Shown here piece by piece: positions 51,278 to 61,697 of a DNA stretch of 64,000 nt. Where the stretch lies: positions 868,001 to 932,000 of the forward strand of contig OX460916.1 in NCBI GenBank assembly GCA_949788275.1, read 5' to 3'. Within the stretch, counting starts at the first letter, position 1; each line of letters opens with the position of its first letter. The notes under the pieces were generated by a model. The model did no database searches. It was not told where the DNA came from and was given only the letters and a program-made list of their open reading frames with translations. The translations under genes and the position numbers were made by a program. The DNA comes from Weeksellaceae bacterium (GTDB taxonomy: Bacteria > Bacteroidota > Bacteroidia > Flavobacteriales > Weeksellaceae).

Positions 51278-51673
51278 TTAGTCGTACTTTGTTACACCAA
51301 TATGATCGAGTAAATTAAAAAGTTGTTGTAAGAAAAGCACAGTCATTATTCCACTAATGCAGCAACTTATTAATAGCATATATTTTAGATGCGTATAGAA
51401 AGTATTCCTTCCATCGGCAATAAATAAGGAGATAATAAATGGTAAATAGATCATAAAAATTGGAATGCGAAACACAGGACTTAGTTCCCAAGCCATTCCT
51501 TCCATTTTATAAATGGCACAAATAATAGTGAACAGTATAATAGAAATAATTCCACCACCCAAATAATCAAGCGTCTGTATATGTTTCAATTTATGTCCTC
51601 TCATAATATTGAAGATGGCTTGTACGCAGCAAGCGAGGGCAAAGAGAATGGTCGGTATTATAAAAATTCCCAT
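51278..51673 (-). CDS. Small membrane protein with four TM helices
   Basis: 131 residues, four predicted membrane segments (residues 3-22, 42-60, 68-87, 96-118), short loops. No recognised motif or family. It is convergent with the rpn gene, 34 bp apart, and precedes nothing obvious on its own strand. Confidence 0.65.
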   Translation of the reverse strand: MGIFIIPTILFALACCVQAIFNIMRGHKLKHIQTLDYLGGGIISIILFTIICAIYKMEGMAWELSPVFRIPIFMIYLPFIISLFIADGRNTFYTHLKYMLLISCCISGIMTVLFLQQLFNLLDHIGVTKYD

Positions 51674-51833
51674 GGTTTTTTATTCTAAATGGGTTTTAAT
51701 TTTGTCTAAAGTTGTTCTTCCATGTTTCCTGTTTTAGGATCTATAGTCAAGCCTATACTTGTGTGTATGATGAATTTATTCTTTTAAGCGGTGTAATTCC
51801 ATGTTTCCATACCATCTTGGAATAAGGCTTTGG

Positions 51834-52364
51834 TTAGTTATGTATCAATCTGCTTAATATAAAGTGTATTTTTTCCTGATCAACAACGTAAGTAGTACAT
51901 AACTCATTATGTCGATTTCGCTTTAGTCCTTTAGTAATAAGACGCGATTTACTCTGTATGATGATCGAAAAAACAGAAAGAAAATTTCGTTTTAAAGCAA
52001 TGGGTATTGTCAATAAGCGACCATGGTTATCAATGACGATTAGTCCATTTAAGTACTTTCCGAAGGTTGTTCCATAGCGATTTTCCATGAGGCTATTCAA
52101 CAAGAGTAGGATGCATAGACTAATAAACAAGAGTAGGATAGGATGATAGTTAACTTGGTTTTTAGTCATCAAGAATACGATCATGAAGAAGATATTATAG
52201 AGACTCCAATCAATCAGTTTTGAAATTATTCGCTTAGAATAATGCACAGTTGTAGGATTATCATCTACTTCAAAATCGAGGTATTGGTAATAGATAATCC
52301 CCATTTCACTCTTCTTTCTTCTTTTTACAGTAATAATTTTCTTAAAGTCCTTTATTCCACCCAT
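51834..52364 (-). CDS. RDD family membrane protein
   Basis: 176 residues. RDD domain: first segment KRIISKLIDWSLYNIFFMIVFL carries the Arg-Asp-type start, and the second half has the typical NRYGTTFGKYLNGLIVIDNHGRLLT before the next helix. Two to three membrane segments. Members are implicated in ion transport but have no settled function. An in-frame ATG at 52304 (MGIIYYQYL) is a possible shorter start. Neighbouring genes give no hint. Confidence 0.78.
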   Translation of the reverse strand: MGGIKDFKKIITVKRRKKSEMGIIYYQYLDFEVDDNPTTVHYSKRIISKLIDWSLYNIFFMIVFLMTKNQVNYHPILLLFISLCILLLLNSLMENRYGTTFGKYLNGLIVIDNHGRLLTIPIALKRNFLSVFSIIIQSKSRLITKGLKRNRHNELCTTYVVDQEKIHFILSRLIHN

Positions 52365-52518
52365 ATAAATTAGTTTTAATAATTTATTTTAAGCTAATGA
52401 ATGCTTGGCAGGTTTAGATCGATCGTTCTAAATTAGGTTTGAAAAAGTTACTGAATTATTTTATATATGAATGGTATATAATGACTCAAAAATACTTAGT
52501 CATAAAAGAAATGATGAT

Positions 52519-52974
52519 TTATTCATCTTCATTTTCATCAAAATTGTCGAAATAAGAGAAATCTTTTGTTATTTTTCCATTTTCAATGGTAAAAATGGTA
52601 CATATAGCCAGTTCAAAAGGAGTACCATCTTCGGCTTTTCCAGTTGATAAAAATTCAACAATGATATGATTCTCTCCTGAGGGATACATCGCTAATACTT
52701 TATCATGGATATCTGGGAAAATAGAATGAAGCTCGGTGTATTTAGCGATAAATTGTTCGCGTGTTTGCAGCACAATCCCTTGGCCTAAAGAAGGATCTTT
52801 AAATTCAGCCGTTTCACTATACATATTTCCTAATTCCTCCCATTGGTGGGAGTTGAATAACTCAAAATAGGTGTTGATTAAGTCTTTATTGGTTGTTTCC
52901 ATGATGCAATTGTTCTTCGAAGTACATGCGATTGTACAGATTAAAATAAATATCGAAATGCGCAATTTCCCCAT
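52519..52974 (-). CDS. NTF2/SnoaL-like lipoprotein
   Basis: 151 residues from MGKLRISIFILICTIAC; an ATG 12 codons upstream would break the signal peptide. Lipobox TIAC gives a predicted lipoprotein. The rest is one NTF2-like cone domain: INTYFELFNSHQWEELGNMYSETAEF, then TREQFIAKYTELHSIFPDIHDKV, HIIVEFLSTGKAEDGTPFELA. This kind of domain is used for small-molecule binding or polyketide-like isomerisation. C-terminus is acidic. No enzyme residue can be assigned. Confidence 0.8.
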   Translation of the reverse strand: MGKLRISIFILICTIACTSKNNCIMETTNKDLINTYFELFNSHQWEELGNMYSETAEFKDPSLGQGIVLQTREQFIAKYTELHSIFPDIHDKVLAMYPSGENHIIVEFLSTGKAEDGTPFELAICTIFTIENGKITKDFSYFDNFDENEDE

Positions 52975-53010
52975 AATAATTTGCTTAGGTTGTAATCTGC
53001 ATATTTTCAT

Positions 53011-53563
53011 AAATGTAAGTTTTATTTAAACATGAATAGAGGTGTATATGTATGAAACGACAACAGTGTTTTTTTTTGATTAAAGTAGCGTTGAATGCTC
53101 TCTCAATTTATTCTAAAGATTCCTGGAGTAAGGATAAATTAAAAGCCCCGACCACCTTATTTGCGTATTTAATAATAAATATAGTTATTTATGACGTATG
53201 TGCATGTTGTTTTGGGTTATTTTAAATTTATTTGATAACTTTTATATATTATACGTATCGATATGCTATTTTTCGTAACTAATTGTGCGTGTAACTATTA
53301 CATGAGTCAGTTAATGTATATAGTTGTGTTACTTAGGTTGTTTTGTTTTTATGCTACTGAATGTTAGTTAGTTAATAATGTATATTTATTCATGCATAGT
53401 CCTGCGTTAGAGATAAATATTCATTTAATTATTTAGAATAAGAGTAAATAGTAATGTATCGATATCTATGAGTACATCTTCTTAAAAAAGCCATGTTGTA
53501 TTAATATTAGTTATTTTGTTGTTGTTAAATATCGATGTATAATTGATTTTAGGTTAACACAAT
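53011..53563. other. Long AT-rich gap upstream of the M43 protease gene
   Basis: 553 bp without an ORF of coding character, RNA gene or strong hairpin. Base composition is more AT-rich than its neighbours. It must carry the promoter of the M43 protease gene and of the lipoprotein gene, but no complete TTTG/TAnnTTTG pair was certain. Confidence 0.45.
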
Positions 53564-56500
53564 ATGAAACAAAAATTACTATTTATTTCGCTGATTTCAG
53601 GCCTTATTGGTCTATCAGCTCAATCTTCTTCTCCTCCTGAAGGAAAATATTGTAAGGCCCAAGAGATGAACGAGGTTGTTTATAAATTAAATCCTGCTTC
53701 TTGGCTTGAGAAATCAAATTTTGAAAGGTTTACGAGGAACTTTTCGGCGACGAACAAAGCTACGCAACAGCAAGACTTTGTAATTCCTGTTGTTTTTCAT
53801 GTCTATGGTGATGTTCAATCAGGGAAAACAGTCTCTTATGAGAAAATTGTGAAAGCTCTAGAAATGGTCAATAAAGATTATCAGGGTTTAAATGATGATT
53901 TTAATACGGTAGAGGATTACTTTAAACCACGTAGATCTGCCATGAATATTACATTCAAACTGGCTCTGATAGATCCGAATGGAGCTTGTTCTTCAGGGGT
54001 TGTTTTTCATCCAAATCAAAGCGGTTTTGGAAATGGAGGTGGTTATGATGCTGCGATACAGCGTGATGCCTGGGATAACAAAAAATACATGAATATTTAT
54101 ATTCAAAATGATCTATACGATGATGGTGATCTATTTAACTCAGGTGTAGCGTGGTATCCAAATACCAGTATGAGTGATCGAAACTTGGCTCGTGTGGTGT
54201 ATAATGGTAGTTATATTCATGGTAATACGGACAAAGAATTTGCATCTATTCTAACGCATGAATTTGGCCACTTTTTAAATTTGATTCACACTTTTGATGG
54301 GGGTTGCAACGATCCTAAAGGTGATTATGTTGATGATACTCCAAAAGAGAATGGTCTACATGATTTAAGCTGTACGCCTGGTACCAATTGTGATGGTGAT
54401 AAGGTGAATATTGAAAATTATATGGGCTACAATGGCGCCAAAGGTTGTTATAAAATGTTTACCGAGGGGCAGGTGGATCGTATGTTAGCAGCTTTGCAAC
54501 ATCCCGCTCGAATCAGTTTATGGCAAGAAAGCAACTTGGGTGCTACAGGAGTTAATTTACAAAATCCAACATTTTTAACAAGTGATCGTTCGACATTTAT
54601 TGAGAATATGTCTAATGATGGAAGATTTAGTGCTTCAGTAGAGATTAGTGTAAATGGCTCTTCAACTTTTATCCCTTCTATAGGAACAATCCTGCAGGAA
54701 GGTGTTCATTTTACGCATGATTTTCCGAATGGTTTAACCCCAAAGCTAACGGTGTCTGCCAATAAAAAAGTTACTTTAATTTTAGAAGGTAGCGCTGGTG
54801 AACATGGTGTCGCGAATAATGGTCAATATACAATTAATTTTACGTCGACTGCATTATCAAATGCTTCCAATTGTAGTGAAATCTCTTTTATTTTAGAGTA
54901 TAAAAATCCCTATGAAATTGTTTACCAAAATTTAGTGAGTAAAAATATTAAGGTATCTTCTTCTGTAGGGTGGAAATTCTTTAGCTTGTTTGAAGCTGAT
55001 TTTGGTGCTTGGAGAATTGGAAACGGTGAATTGAAGGTGGAAACATATGGAGGTGCTTTAGTGACAAATCCAAATAGTTTTAAAATTGCAAAATTAGCAG
55101 AGAATACAGTTATTAATGCCTTAAGTAATTTTACTAAACCAGTTAGATCTGGAAGTTATCCACAATTAGATTTACGATTACCTGATTATACTGATTGGGA
55201 TGGTTCAACTGGATTCATAGGCTATGAGTTTCCTTATAATGGAGGAACGTGTTACGGTTGGATGAAAGTAAAAGTTGATCAAGATGGGAATGGTTATTCT
55301 GTGTTGGAATATGCCTATAATACAGAACCAGGTGGTGATGTTTATGCTGGAAGAACACCTAAGACAGTTGCTGGCTTAACAAAAAATATTTTGAAAGAAG
55401 CCGCGGCTAATGATGGAAGTATCATTGAAACGACTACTTTAGAACTATTAACCAATGGAGGTACTTTTACCAAGTCAAATGGATTAGCTATTGAAGGTAC
55501 TGATTACACCATTGATAATGTACCAACAGGTTTATCTGCAGTGGTTGAAATAATGAATCAGACAACAATGAAAGTTTCCTTTACAGGAAATGCAGCTGAT
55601 CACACCAAGAAAACAGCTCAAGTTCAACTTTCACTGTTAAGTTCTATTGTTACTGGTGGTGCAAGCCAATTGCAATCAACCGACTTTACCATTTCTCTTG
55701 CCTTTATTAATCCATATCAAATTGTTTATGTTAAAAATATTAATGAAGAAGTAAAAGCAGAAGAAGATGAGAACTGGATACCAATTCGTTTTGAAGGAAC
55801 GGGTTCTGATGATTATGGTCTTTTTGTAGATATGAATAATAATAATGAATTAAAGCTTGAAACGTATCAAATGCCAGTTATTGTGAATGAGGGCAGTAAA
55901 GATATTTCTTTACTACTAGAGAATGATTTGGTTAATGAGAGTAGAAATTTCCAATACGGTGGTGATTGGCCTGATTTGCATAATCTAAGAAGTGAAGATT
56001 ATACAGCTTGGGATGGCAAAACAGGGTATTTGGGTATTGAATATGAAGTAGAAGGTTTAAGCCATTATGGTTGGATGAAAGTACAGGTTGCTGTTGATGG
56101 ACAAAGTTATAAATTATTGGAATATGCCTATAATACTGAACCAGAATCAGGTTTATACACAGGGCAAACAGAGAAAACAGGTCTCTCTTTTACACCAGGT
56201 ATCTTAAACGAATCAACAGGGAATGATGGAAGTATTCTTGGAAGCGTTGTTGTTAAATTAGCAAGTCATAGCGCTACTTTCGTAAAAGAGAATGGTACTT
56301 TATCGCGAGGGACAGATTATGCAGTTCATAATTTACCTGCTGGTTTAAGTACGCAAGTGGATGTTATTTCAAATAAAGAAGTACGTATTTCGCTAACAGG
56401 GAAAGCTCAAGAACATAAGCGAGGTCACAAGAATTTCGAGATTGAATTTTTAAATCCTTCTATGGTTGGAGGTATTCAAGAACTTGGCCAATCTAAAGTA

Positions 56501-57256
56501 GGTGTCCAATTGGATTTTATGGATCCTTACGGCGTTCGTATTGTCGATAAATTCAATGGTCGTAAAATGCAAGTTAATCCAACCAATACTTGGATAAATT
56601 TCTTCTTTGAAGGAACCAATTCTTATGCCTACGGTTTGTTTGTAGACAATGGTGATAAAGGTAAATTAAAACTGGAAAGCTATGGTTCAGCAGTAGTTAG
56701 TCATCCTGGGACGAGTAATATTCGCATCATAGGTTATGATCAAATCATTGATGACAATCAAACGTTTGTAGTCCCTGGTTCTTATCCAAATTTACCTTTA
56801 ATCCGCAGCGAAGATTATACTGTTTGGGATAATCAAACGGGTTTCATTGGGTTGCTTTATAAAGTGGATGGAAATACACATTATGGATGGATAGAAATAG
56901 CTGTTTCGGATGACGGGAAGAGTTATGAGATGTTGCGATACGCTTATAATACAGAAGCGAATATGCCAACACCTACTCCAAAAAAATTAGGATCAGATGA
57001 GTTGAATAGTTCTTCTGTAGTAGTCGTTTATCCAAATCCTTTTGATAAATCAATCCTATTGGATATCGACGATTTTGCTGGTCAAAAAGTTGAAGTATCC
57101 ATTGTGAATCTAGCAGGTCAAACGGTGTATAAAAAGAATGTTCATTTCGTAAAAGGGCGAAATGAAATTTCAACAACCATGTTACAAAAAGGTGTATATG
57201 TTCTTCATTTAAAAGGAGAAACTAAAGAGTTCTATAAGAAAATTATTAAGAAATAA
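53564..57256 (+). CDS. Secreted M43 (pappalysin-like) metalloprotease with three repeat domains and T9SS domain
   Basis: 1230 residues. Signal peptide 1-19 (GLSAQ). The M43 metzincin domain (about 70-330) has zinc motif HEFGHFLNLIH at 232-242 and the Met-turn in IENYMGYN (284-289). Three tandem repeats of about 250 residues follow (roughly 337-600, 605-860, 865-1120). Each has an EN-S/T-NDG start, a GSYPxLxLRxxDYTxWD segment and YGWMKVxV / LEYAYNTEP near its end. A T9SS C-terminal domain (VVYPNPFDKSILLDI) closes the chain. It should cleave proteins outside the cell or on its surface; the repeats may bind substrate. Confidence 0.93.
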   Translation: MKQKLLFISLISGLIGLSAQSSSPPEGKYCKAQEMNEVVYKLNPASWLEKSNFERFTRNFSATNKATQQQDFVIPVVFHVYGDVQSGKTVSYEKIVKALEMVNKDYQGLNDDFNTVEDYFKPRRSAMNITFKLALIDPNGACSSGVVFHPNQSGFGNGGGYDAAIQRDAWDNKKYMNIYIQNDLYDDGDLFNSGVAWYPNTSMSDRNLARVVYNGSYIHGNTDKEFASILTHEFGHFLNLIHTFDGGCNDPKGDYVDDTPKENGLHDLSCTPGTNCDGDKVNIENYMGYNGAKGCYKMFTEGQVDRMLAALQHPARISLWQESNLGATGVNLQNPTFLTSDRSTFIENMSNDGRFSASVEISVNGSSTFIPSIGTILQEGVHFTHDFPNGLTPKLTVSANKKVTLILEGSAGEHGVANNGQYTINFTSTALSNASNCSEISFILEYKNPYEIVYQNLVSKNIKVSSSVGWKFFSLFEADFGAWRIGNGELKVETYGGALVTNPNSFKIAKLAENTVINALSNFTKPVRSGSYPQLDLRLPDYTDWDGSTGFIGYEFPYNGGTCYGWMKVKVDQDGNGYSVLEYAYNTEPGGDVYAGRTPKTVAGLTKNILKEAAANDGSIIETTTLELLTNGGTFTKSNGLAIEGTDYTIDNVPTGLSAVVEIMNQTTMKVSFTGNAADHTKKTAQVQLSLLSSIVTGGASQLQSTDFTISLAFINPYQIVYVKNINEEVKAEEDENWIPIRFEGTGSDDYGLFVDMNNNNELKLETYQMPVIVNEGSKDISLLLENDLVNESRNFQYGGDWPDLHNLRSEDYTAWDGKTGYLGIEYEVEGLSHYGWMKVQVAVDGQSYKLLEYAYNTEPESGLYTGQTEKTGLSFTPGILNESTGNDGSILGSVVVKLASHSATFVKENGTLSRGTDYAVHNLPAGLSTQVDVISNKEVRISLTGKAQEHKRGHKNFEIEFLNPSMVGGIQELGQSKVGVQLDFMDPYGVRIVDKFNGRKMQVNPTNTWINFFFEGTNSYAYGLFVDNGDKGKLKLESYGSAVVSHPGTSNIRIIGYDQIIDDNQTFVVPGSYPNLPLIRSEDYTVWDNQTGFIGLLYKVDGNTHYGWIEIAVSDDGKSYEMLRYAYNTEANMPTPTPKKLGSDELNSSSVVVVYPNPFDKSILLDIDDFAGQKVEVSIVNLAGQTVYKKNVHFVKGRNEISTTMLQKGVYVLHLKGETKEFYKKIIKK

Positions 57257-57280
57257 CCTTCATTTTTTTGTTTAACATTT

Positions 57281-57313
57281 AGGCTACTGACTTTTGTCAG
57301 TGGCCTTTTTTTT
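57281..57313 (+). terminator. Terminator of the M43 protease gene
   Basis: AGGCTACTGAC pairs with GTCAGTGGCCT around a TTTT loop (one T/G mismatch), followed by a T-run to 57313. Confidence 0.88.
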
Positions 57314-57422
57314 ATTGGTCTATTTAATGTTGTAAACGAATGCTGAGATGTTAATTATTTATAGAAGGTAAGTTACTCAAAAGAAGTTGTAGTAGTTTTA
57401 CATCCTTATAAAAATAAATACA

Positions 57423-58991
57423 TTGCATTTTAGTTTTAAATATACATTTTCGAGAAAAGCAGTTGCTTTTATTACTTTTTCTATTCTGTTTATAACAGTT
57501 ATTGCTTTGTTTGTTCTTAGTTATTTAATCAATGAAAATAATAGGATAACCAATGAGGAATACGCACGAAAAGGTTTTTACAAGAAGTATGAAGCCATTG
57601 AAAACGAGTTTTTACGGATTGAAAATTATCAAAGCGTATTAAAACGGATTGTTAAAAAAAGTAGTCCAAGAGAATTACAAGACAACCTAACCATCTTAAA
57701 TGAAATTTCCTATCAAGACCGATTGATTCATAACAATTGGTTCGTAACTGATGAGGTGGTCTCGGAACAAGTTGTAAAAGAGCATACCTCTACGATACTC
57801 AATCAGCGAATACCCTCGACTAATCCTGAGCAATTTTATCCTAATCAACAACCGCTCAATAGTTTAATTAACTATCAGGATAGTATGTATTGGGTGAGTT
57901 ATGATTCTATTCGTGTCGAAGGTTTTCCTCTATTATGGTTTGGGTATACAATTAACCTGATGGATCTACATCAGTATTTTACAACCATCGATACAAGTGC
58001 AACGAACTATGCTTATGTTTTTAATAAAGATGGGGTTTGTATCAATCATCCAGACCAAACTTATATTGGTAAAAATGTATTTGAATTTACGGACCTATCG
58101 CCTCAAGATACTGTTAAAATTAAAAACAAAGATTACACGCAGAAATCGGCCTTATCGGAGTATTTACAACTCGATGTGACCCGTTTTGTAAAACCGTTAA
58201 AAACAAAAAATTTTCAGGGGTATGTTGCTGTAAATTATGTTAACTTATTGATGGATGAAAGTGTACAAAGCGTGAAAAAATATACCACATTAATATTTTT
58301 AGTCGCAATATTTTTAATTGTTTTCGTTTTCCTTATTTTTAATCACGCTCGTAAAAAAGCTTATGAAGAAAAAGAAATTGTGAGTAAAGAGCGAAACAAT
58401 TTATTAATTGAAAATGAAAAAATTCATAAAGAACAAGCGCTTAATCAACTCAAACAATTGAAGGAACAAATTAACCCTCATTTTTTATTCAATTCTTTGA
58501 ACTCACTCTATATGTTAATTGATATTAATGCGGTAACAGCCAAAAAATTTACGCTAAACCTTTCAAAGATTTACCGCTACTTAATTCATCCACCCCAAGA
58601 AAACACCGTTCCTTTAGCGAATGAATTAGCGTTTATCAATGAATACATTAGCTTACAGGGGAATCGTTTTTCAGAAGAGCTTATTTTTACAGTTATCAAT
58701 GCTATTCCTGAAAGTTCAAATAAACTACTCCCTTATTTGGCTTTACAGATAGTCGTTGAAAATGCCATGAAGCATAATGTAGCAACCATTGAGAATCCAT
58801 TACAGATTGAAATTCGAATCCAAGCCGATTGTGTCGTGGTGAAAAATAATTTGCAACCGAAAATGGAGGATGTTGAAAAAGAGAATTTTGGGTTAAAATA
58901 TTTGGAGAAAATTTATCATTTTCATCAATGCTATACGTTTACAACACAAATAAAAAATGATGAATTCATTTGTGTTTTACCGCTTATTTAA
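57423..58991 (+). CDS. LytS/YehU-type sensor histidine kinase
   Basis: 522 residues, TTG start (57423); no ATG precedes the first membrane helix. N-terminal TM (15-33), a large extracytoplasmic sensor (35-275) with dCache/PAS-like features (YDSIRVEGFPLLWFGY, YAYVFNKDGVCINHPD), second TM (284-304), then a His_kinase domain. The phospho-acceptor His353 is in EQINPHFLFNSLNSL, the N-box is VVENAMKHN, and GLKYLEKIYH is near the end. LytS-type kinases normally pair with a LytTR response regulator, but no such gene is adjacent. The gene is 110 bp upstream of the protease-susC pair. Confidence 0.88.
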   Translation: MHFSFKYTFSRKAVAFITFSILFITVIALFVLSYLINENNRITNEEYARKGFYKKYEAIENEFLRIENYQSVLKRIVKKSSPRELQDNLTILNEISYQDRLIHNNWFVTDEVVSEQVVKEHTSTILNQRIPSTNPEQFYPNQQPLNSLINYQDSMYWVSYDSIRVEGFPLLWFGYTINLMDLHQYFTTIDTSATNYAYVFNKDGVCINHPDQTYIGKNVFEFTDLSPQDTVKIKNKDYTQKSALSEYLQLDVTRFVKPLKTKNFQGYVAVNYVNLLMDESVQSVKKYTTLIFLVAIFLIVFVFLIFNHARKKAYEEKEIVSKERNNLLIENEKIHKEQALNQLKQLKEQINPHFLFNSLNSLYMLIDINAVTAKKFTLNLSKIYRYLIHPPQENTVPLANELAFINEYISLQGNRFSEELIFTVINAIPESSNKLLPYLALQIVVENAMKHNVATIENPLQIEIRIQADCVVVKNNLQPKMEDVEKENFGLKYLEKIYHFHQCYTFTTQIKNDEFICVLPLI

Positions 58992-59100
58992 GATTGAGAA
59001 AACCATTCACTCCCTAAATACAACCACTCACTCCCTAAAATTTTAGCACCATTGTATTTTACCATAATTTAACACAAATTAATCACAATTTAACATTCGA

Positions 59101-61692
59101 ATGCGAAAGATTACGGAAAGGAAGACGTTCAATTTAGCGATTTTTTTGGGATTAGCCATGGGGACAACAGTCACCTTTGCTCAGAAGAAAAAAGAAATAG
59201 ATAAAAAGAAGGAGAAAACCGAGAAATCAGACTCTACTCAGGTTAAGTCAAAGAATTTAAACGAACTGATTAAAAAGGGAACTTATAAAAAGGGACTTTT
59301 TAATACAATTCAAGTAAAAACAGATATCTATTTTGAAATTCCAGACAGTCTTCTTGGTCGTCAGTTCTTAGTGGTTAATAAGTTATCACAAGTTCCGATG
59401 CAAGTGAATGAGGCGGGTTTAAATAAAGGAATGAATTATGAAAATAAGGTCATCTCTTTTTACCACGATCCTGTAGCAAAGAAAGTTTGGGTGAAGACTC
59501 TTGTTCCTCAAGTTTCTTCTCCAGAGAAGGATGCAATTACAGAATCGGTAAAAAACAATTTTGCCGAGTCTATTATCGAAGTTTTTGATGTCGAAAGTCA
59601 AAACAGTGATTCAACCTCTGTGGTTGTTAAAGTCAATAAAATTTTCGATGGAAATCAAAAGAGTTTTAATGATGTTCTCACTCAAATTGGTTTTGGTGGG
59701 TCTGTTAAAGCAAATTTATCGTACATCGAGAACGTAAAAACATTTCCAGAAAATGTGGTTGTGAAATCACAATTAACCACTTCTGTCAATGAAGGCGGCG
59801 TTGATTTAGCGGTTACTTTGGGTGTGACGAGTAATATTGTTTTACTAGCAAAAACACCTATGCAACCTCGTTTTGCTGATGAAAGAGTGGGGTATTTCTC
59901 AGAAAAGCATTGGTTTTTTAACGATGCCCAACATCAAATGGATGAAAAGAAATTTATCACCAAATGGCGTATGGAACCCAAAGATCAAGACCGTGAAAAA
60001 TACTTACGTGGTGAATTGGTCGAGCCTAAAAAACAAATCGTCTATTATATCGATCCAGCAACGCCAAAACAATGGCGTCAAAAGATTATGGATGGTGTAC
60101 ACGATTGGCAAGTGGCTTTTGAACAAGCAGGTTTTAAAAATGCCATTATAGCCAAAGAACCGACAGCAGAAGATACCGATTTTGATATTGATGATGTTCG
60201 TTATTCGGTGATTACCTATGCAGCATCGCCAAAGTCAAATGCGATGGGACCTTCAGTAGTCGATCCACGTAGTGGAGAAATCATTGAGTCCGATATCATC
60301 TGGTGGCATAATGTAATGACTTCATTGCACAGCTGGATGCGTATCCAAACCGGGCCAATTGATCCTAAAGCAAGAGGAAATAAGTTCAGCGATGAACATA
60401 TGGGCGAGGCCATCCGTTTTGTCTCTTCTCATGAAGTAGGCCATACGTTCGGTTTAAAACATAATATGGGGTCTTCGTTTGCTTTTCCTGTCGAGTCGCT
60501 ACGTTCGAAAGAATTTACAGACCGTATGGGGGGTACAGCCCCTTCTATTATGGATTATGCGCGTTATAACTATGTAGCACAACCCGAAGATGGTGTAACG
60601 GCCATTACACCACAAATTGGGGTTTATGATAAATATGCCATTGAATGGGGTTACCGTTGGTACCCTAATTTAAATGAAGAAAAAAAACAACTTAGAAAAT
60701 TAATCGATGATCACCATAACGATCCGATGTATTTCTATGGTGAACAACAGAGTTATTTAAGCACCATCGATCCACGATCGCAGTCGGAGGATTTAGGAAA
60801 TGATGCTGTATTGGCTAGCCAATACGGAATGAAGAACTTGCGCCGCGTAGTGGATAATTTAATGAAGTGGAGTTATGCAGATGGACAAAGCTACGTGGAG
60901 GCTGGTAAACTTTATTTTGGAGCGATCGGGCAATGGGATATGTATTCAAATCATGTCTTGGCCAATGTCGGTGGTGTTTATTTAAATAATGTTGTCTTTG
61001 GAGATCAACAAAACGCTTATGATGCGGTTCCTGCAGATATGCAACGCAAAGCGGTGGGCTATATCAACGAAAACGTGATGAATTTACCGAAATGGTTATT
61101 CTTTAACGAAATTTCAGACAAGACCTATGCGATTAAAAACTCGCCGATGGGACCTTATGAACAAACGCCTTATACACTAGCTCGCGAAATGCAGTATGGA
61201 ATTATTTATTCCATGTTTACAGATGATCGTTTATTACGTTTATTAGAAAACGAATTAAAAGTAGATGAATCGGGAAAGAAAGAAGATTTATTCACCGTGA
61301 ACGAACTATTCAATGCCGTTCATCAAACCGTTTTTAAGCAGACTAAAAAGGGAAACAACTTAACGATTCTAGAGCGCATGACGCAAAAGAATTATGTGGA
61401 TGCATTGATTGTTTCTACCAATAAATTGTTTGAAAAAACAACCAAAGTTGGTGTAACGTCGAACCTTAACTTACAGTTTCCAACATTATGTAATCACGCA
61501 GAAGGGGAGAATATGTTGCGTAATATTAATTACTCTTCTATGAAACGTGTATCAGAAGTAACCACCTATAAACGAGCAGAATTATCACAGGTTTTAGCCA
61601 CCATTTCTAAGAAAAAGAATTCAGGAGATCAGGCAACTAAAGCACATTACGCTGATTTAATAACACGAATTAATGAAGCCTTAAAAAATTAA
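59101..61692 (+). CDS. Exported zinc-dependent metalloprotease (DUF5117/DUF5118 type)
   Basis: 863 residues. A signal peptide (TVTFAQ at residue 27) and a Lys-rich stretch are followed by domains of the DUF5118 and DUF5117 type (about 50-330: YFEIPDSLLGRQFLVVNKL, AKTPMQPRFADERVGYFS). The metzincin domain has HEVGHTFGLKHN with His444, and SIMDYARYNYVAQPEDG supplies the Met-turn (M in IMDY). The C-terminus is helical (ELKNLTILERM-like). The SusC-like gene begins 6 bp after its stop codon, so the two are one operon: proteolysis and uptake of the products. Confidence 0.9.
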   Translation: MRKITERKTFNLAIFLGLAMGTTVTFAQKKKEIDKKKEKTEKSDSTQVKSKNLNELIKKGTYKKGLFNTIQVKTDIYFEIPDSLLGRQFLVVNKLSQVPMQVNEAGLNKGMNYENKVISFYHDPVAKKVWVKTLVPQVSSPEKDAITESVKNNFAESIIEVFDVESQNSDSTSVVVKVNKIFDGNQKSFNDVLTQIGFGGSVKANLSYIENVKTFPENVVVKSQLTTSVNEGGVDLAVTLGVTSNIVLLAKTPMQPRFADERVGYFSEKHWFFNDAQHQMDEKKFITKWRMEPKDQDREKYLRGELVEPKKQIVYYIDPATPKQWRQKIMDGVHDWQVAFEQAGFKNAIIAKEPTAEDTDFDIDDVRYSVITYAASPKSNAMGPSVVDPRSGEIIESDIIWWHNVMTSLHSWMRIQTGPIDPKARGNKFSDEHMGEAIRFVSSHEVGHTFGLKHNMGSSFAFPVESLRSKEFTDRMGGTAPSIMDYARYNYVAQPEDGVTAITPQIGVYDKYAIEWGYRWYPNLNEEKKQLRKLIDDHHNDPMYFYGEQQSYLSTIDPRSQSEDLGNDAVLASQYGMKNLRRVVDNLMKWSYADGQSYVEAGKLYFGAIGQWDMYSNHVLANVGGVYLNNVVFGDQQNAYDAVPADMQRKAVGYINENVMNLPKWLFFNEISDKTYAIKNSPMGPYEQTPYTLAREMQYGIIYSMFTDDRLLRLLENELKVDESGKKEDLFTVNELFNAVHQTVFKQTKKGNNLTILERMTQKNYVDALIVSTNKLFEKTTKVGVTSNLNLQFPTLCNHAEGENMLRNINYSSMKRVSEVTTYKRAELSQVLATISKKKNSGDQATKAHYADLITRINEALKN

Positions 61693-61697
61693 CAGCA

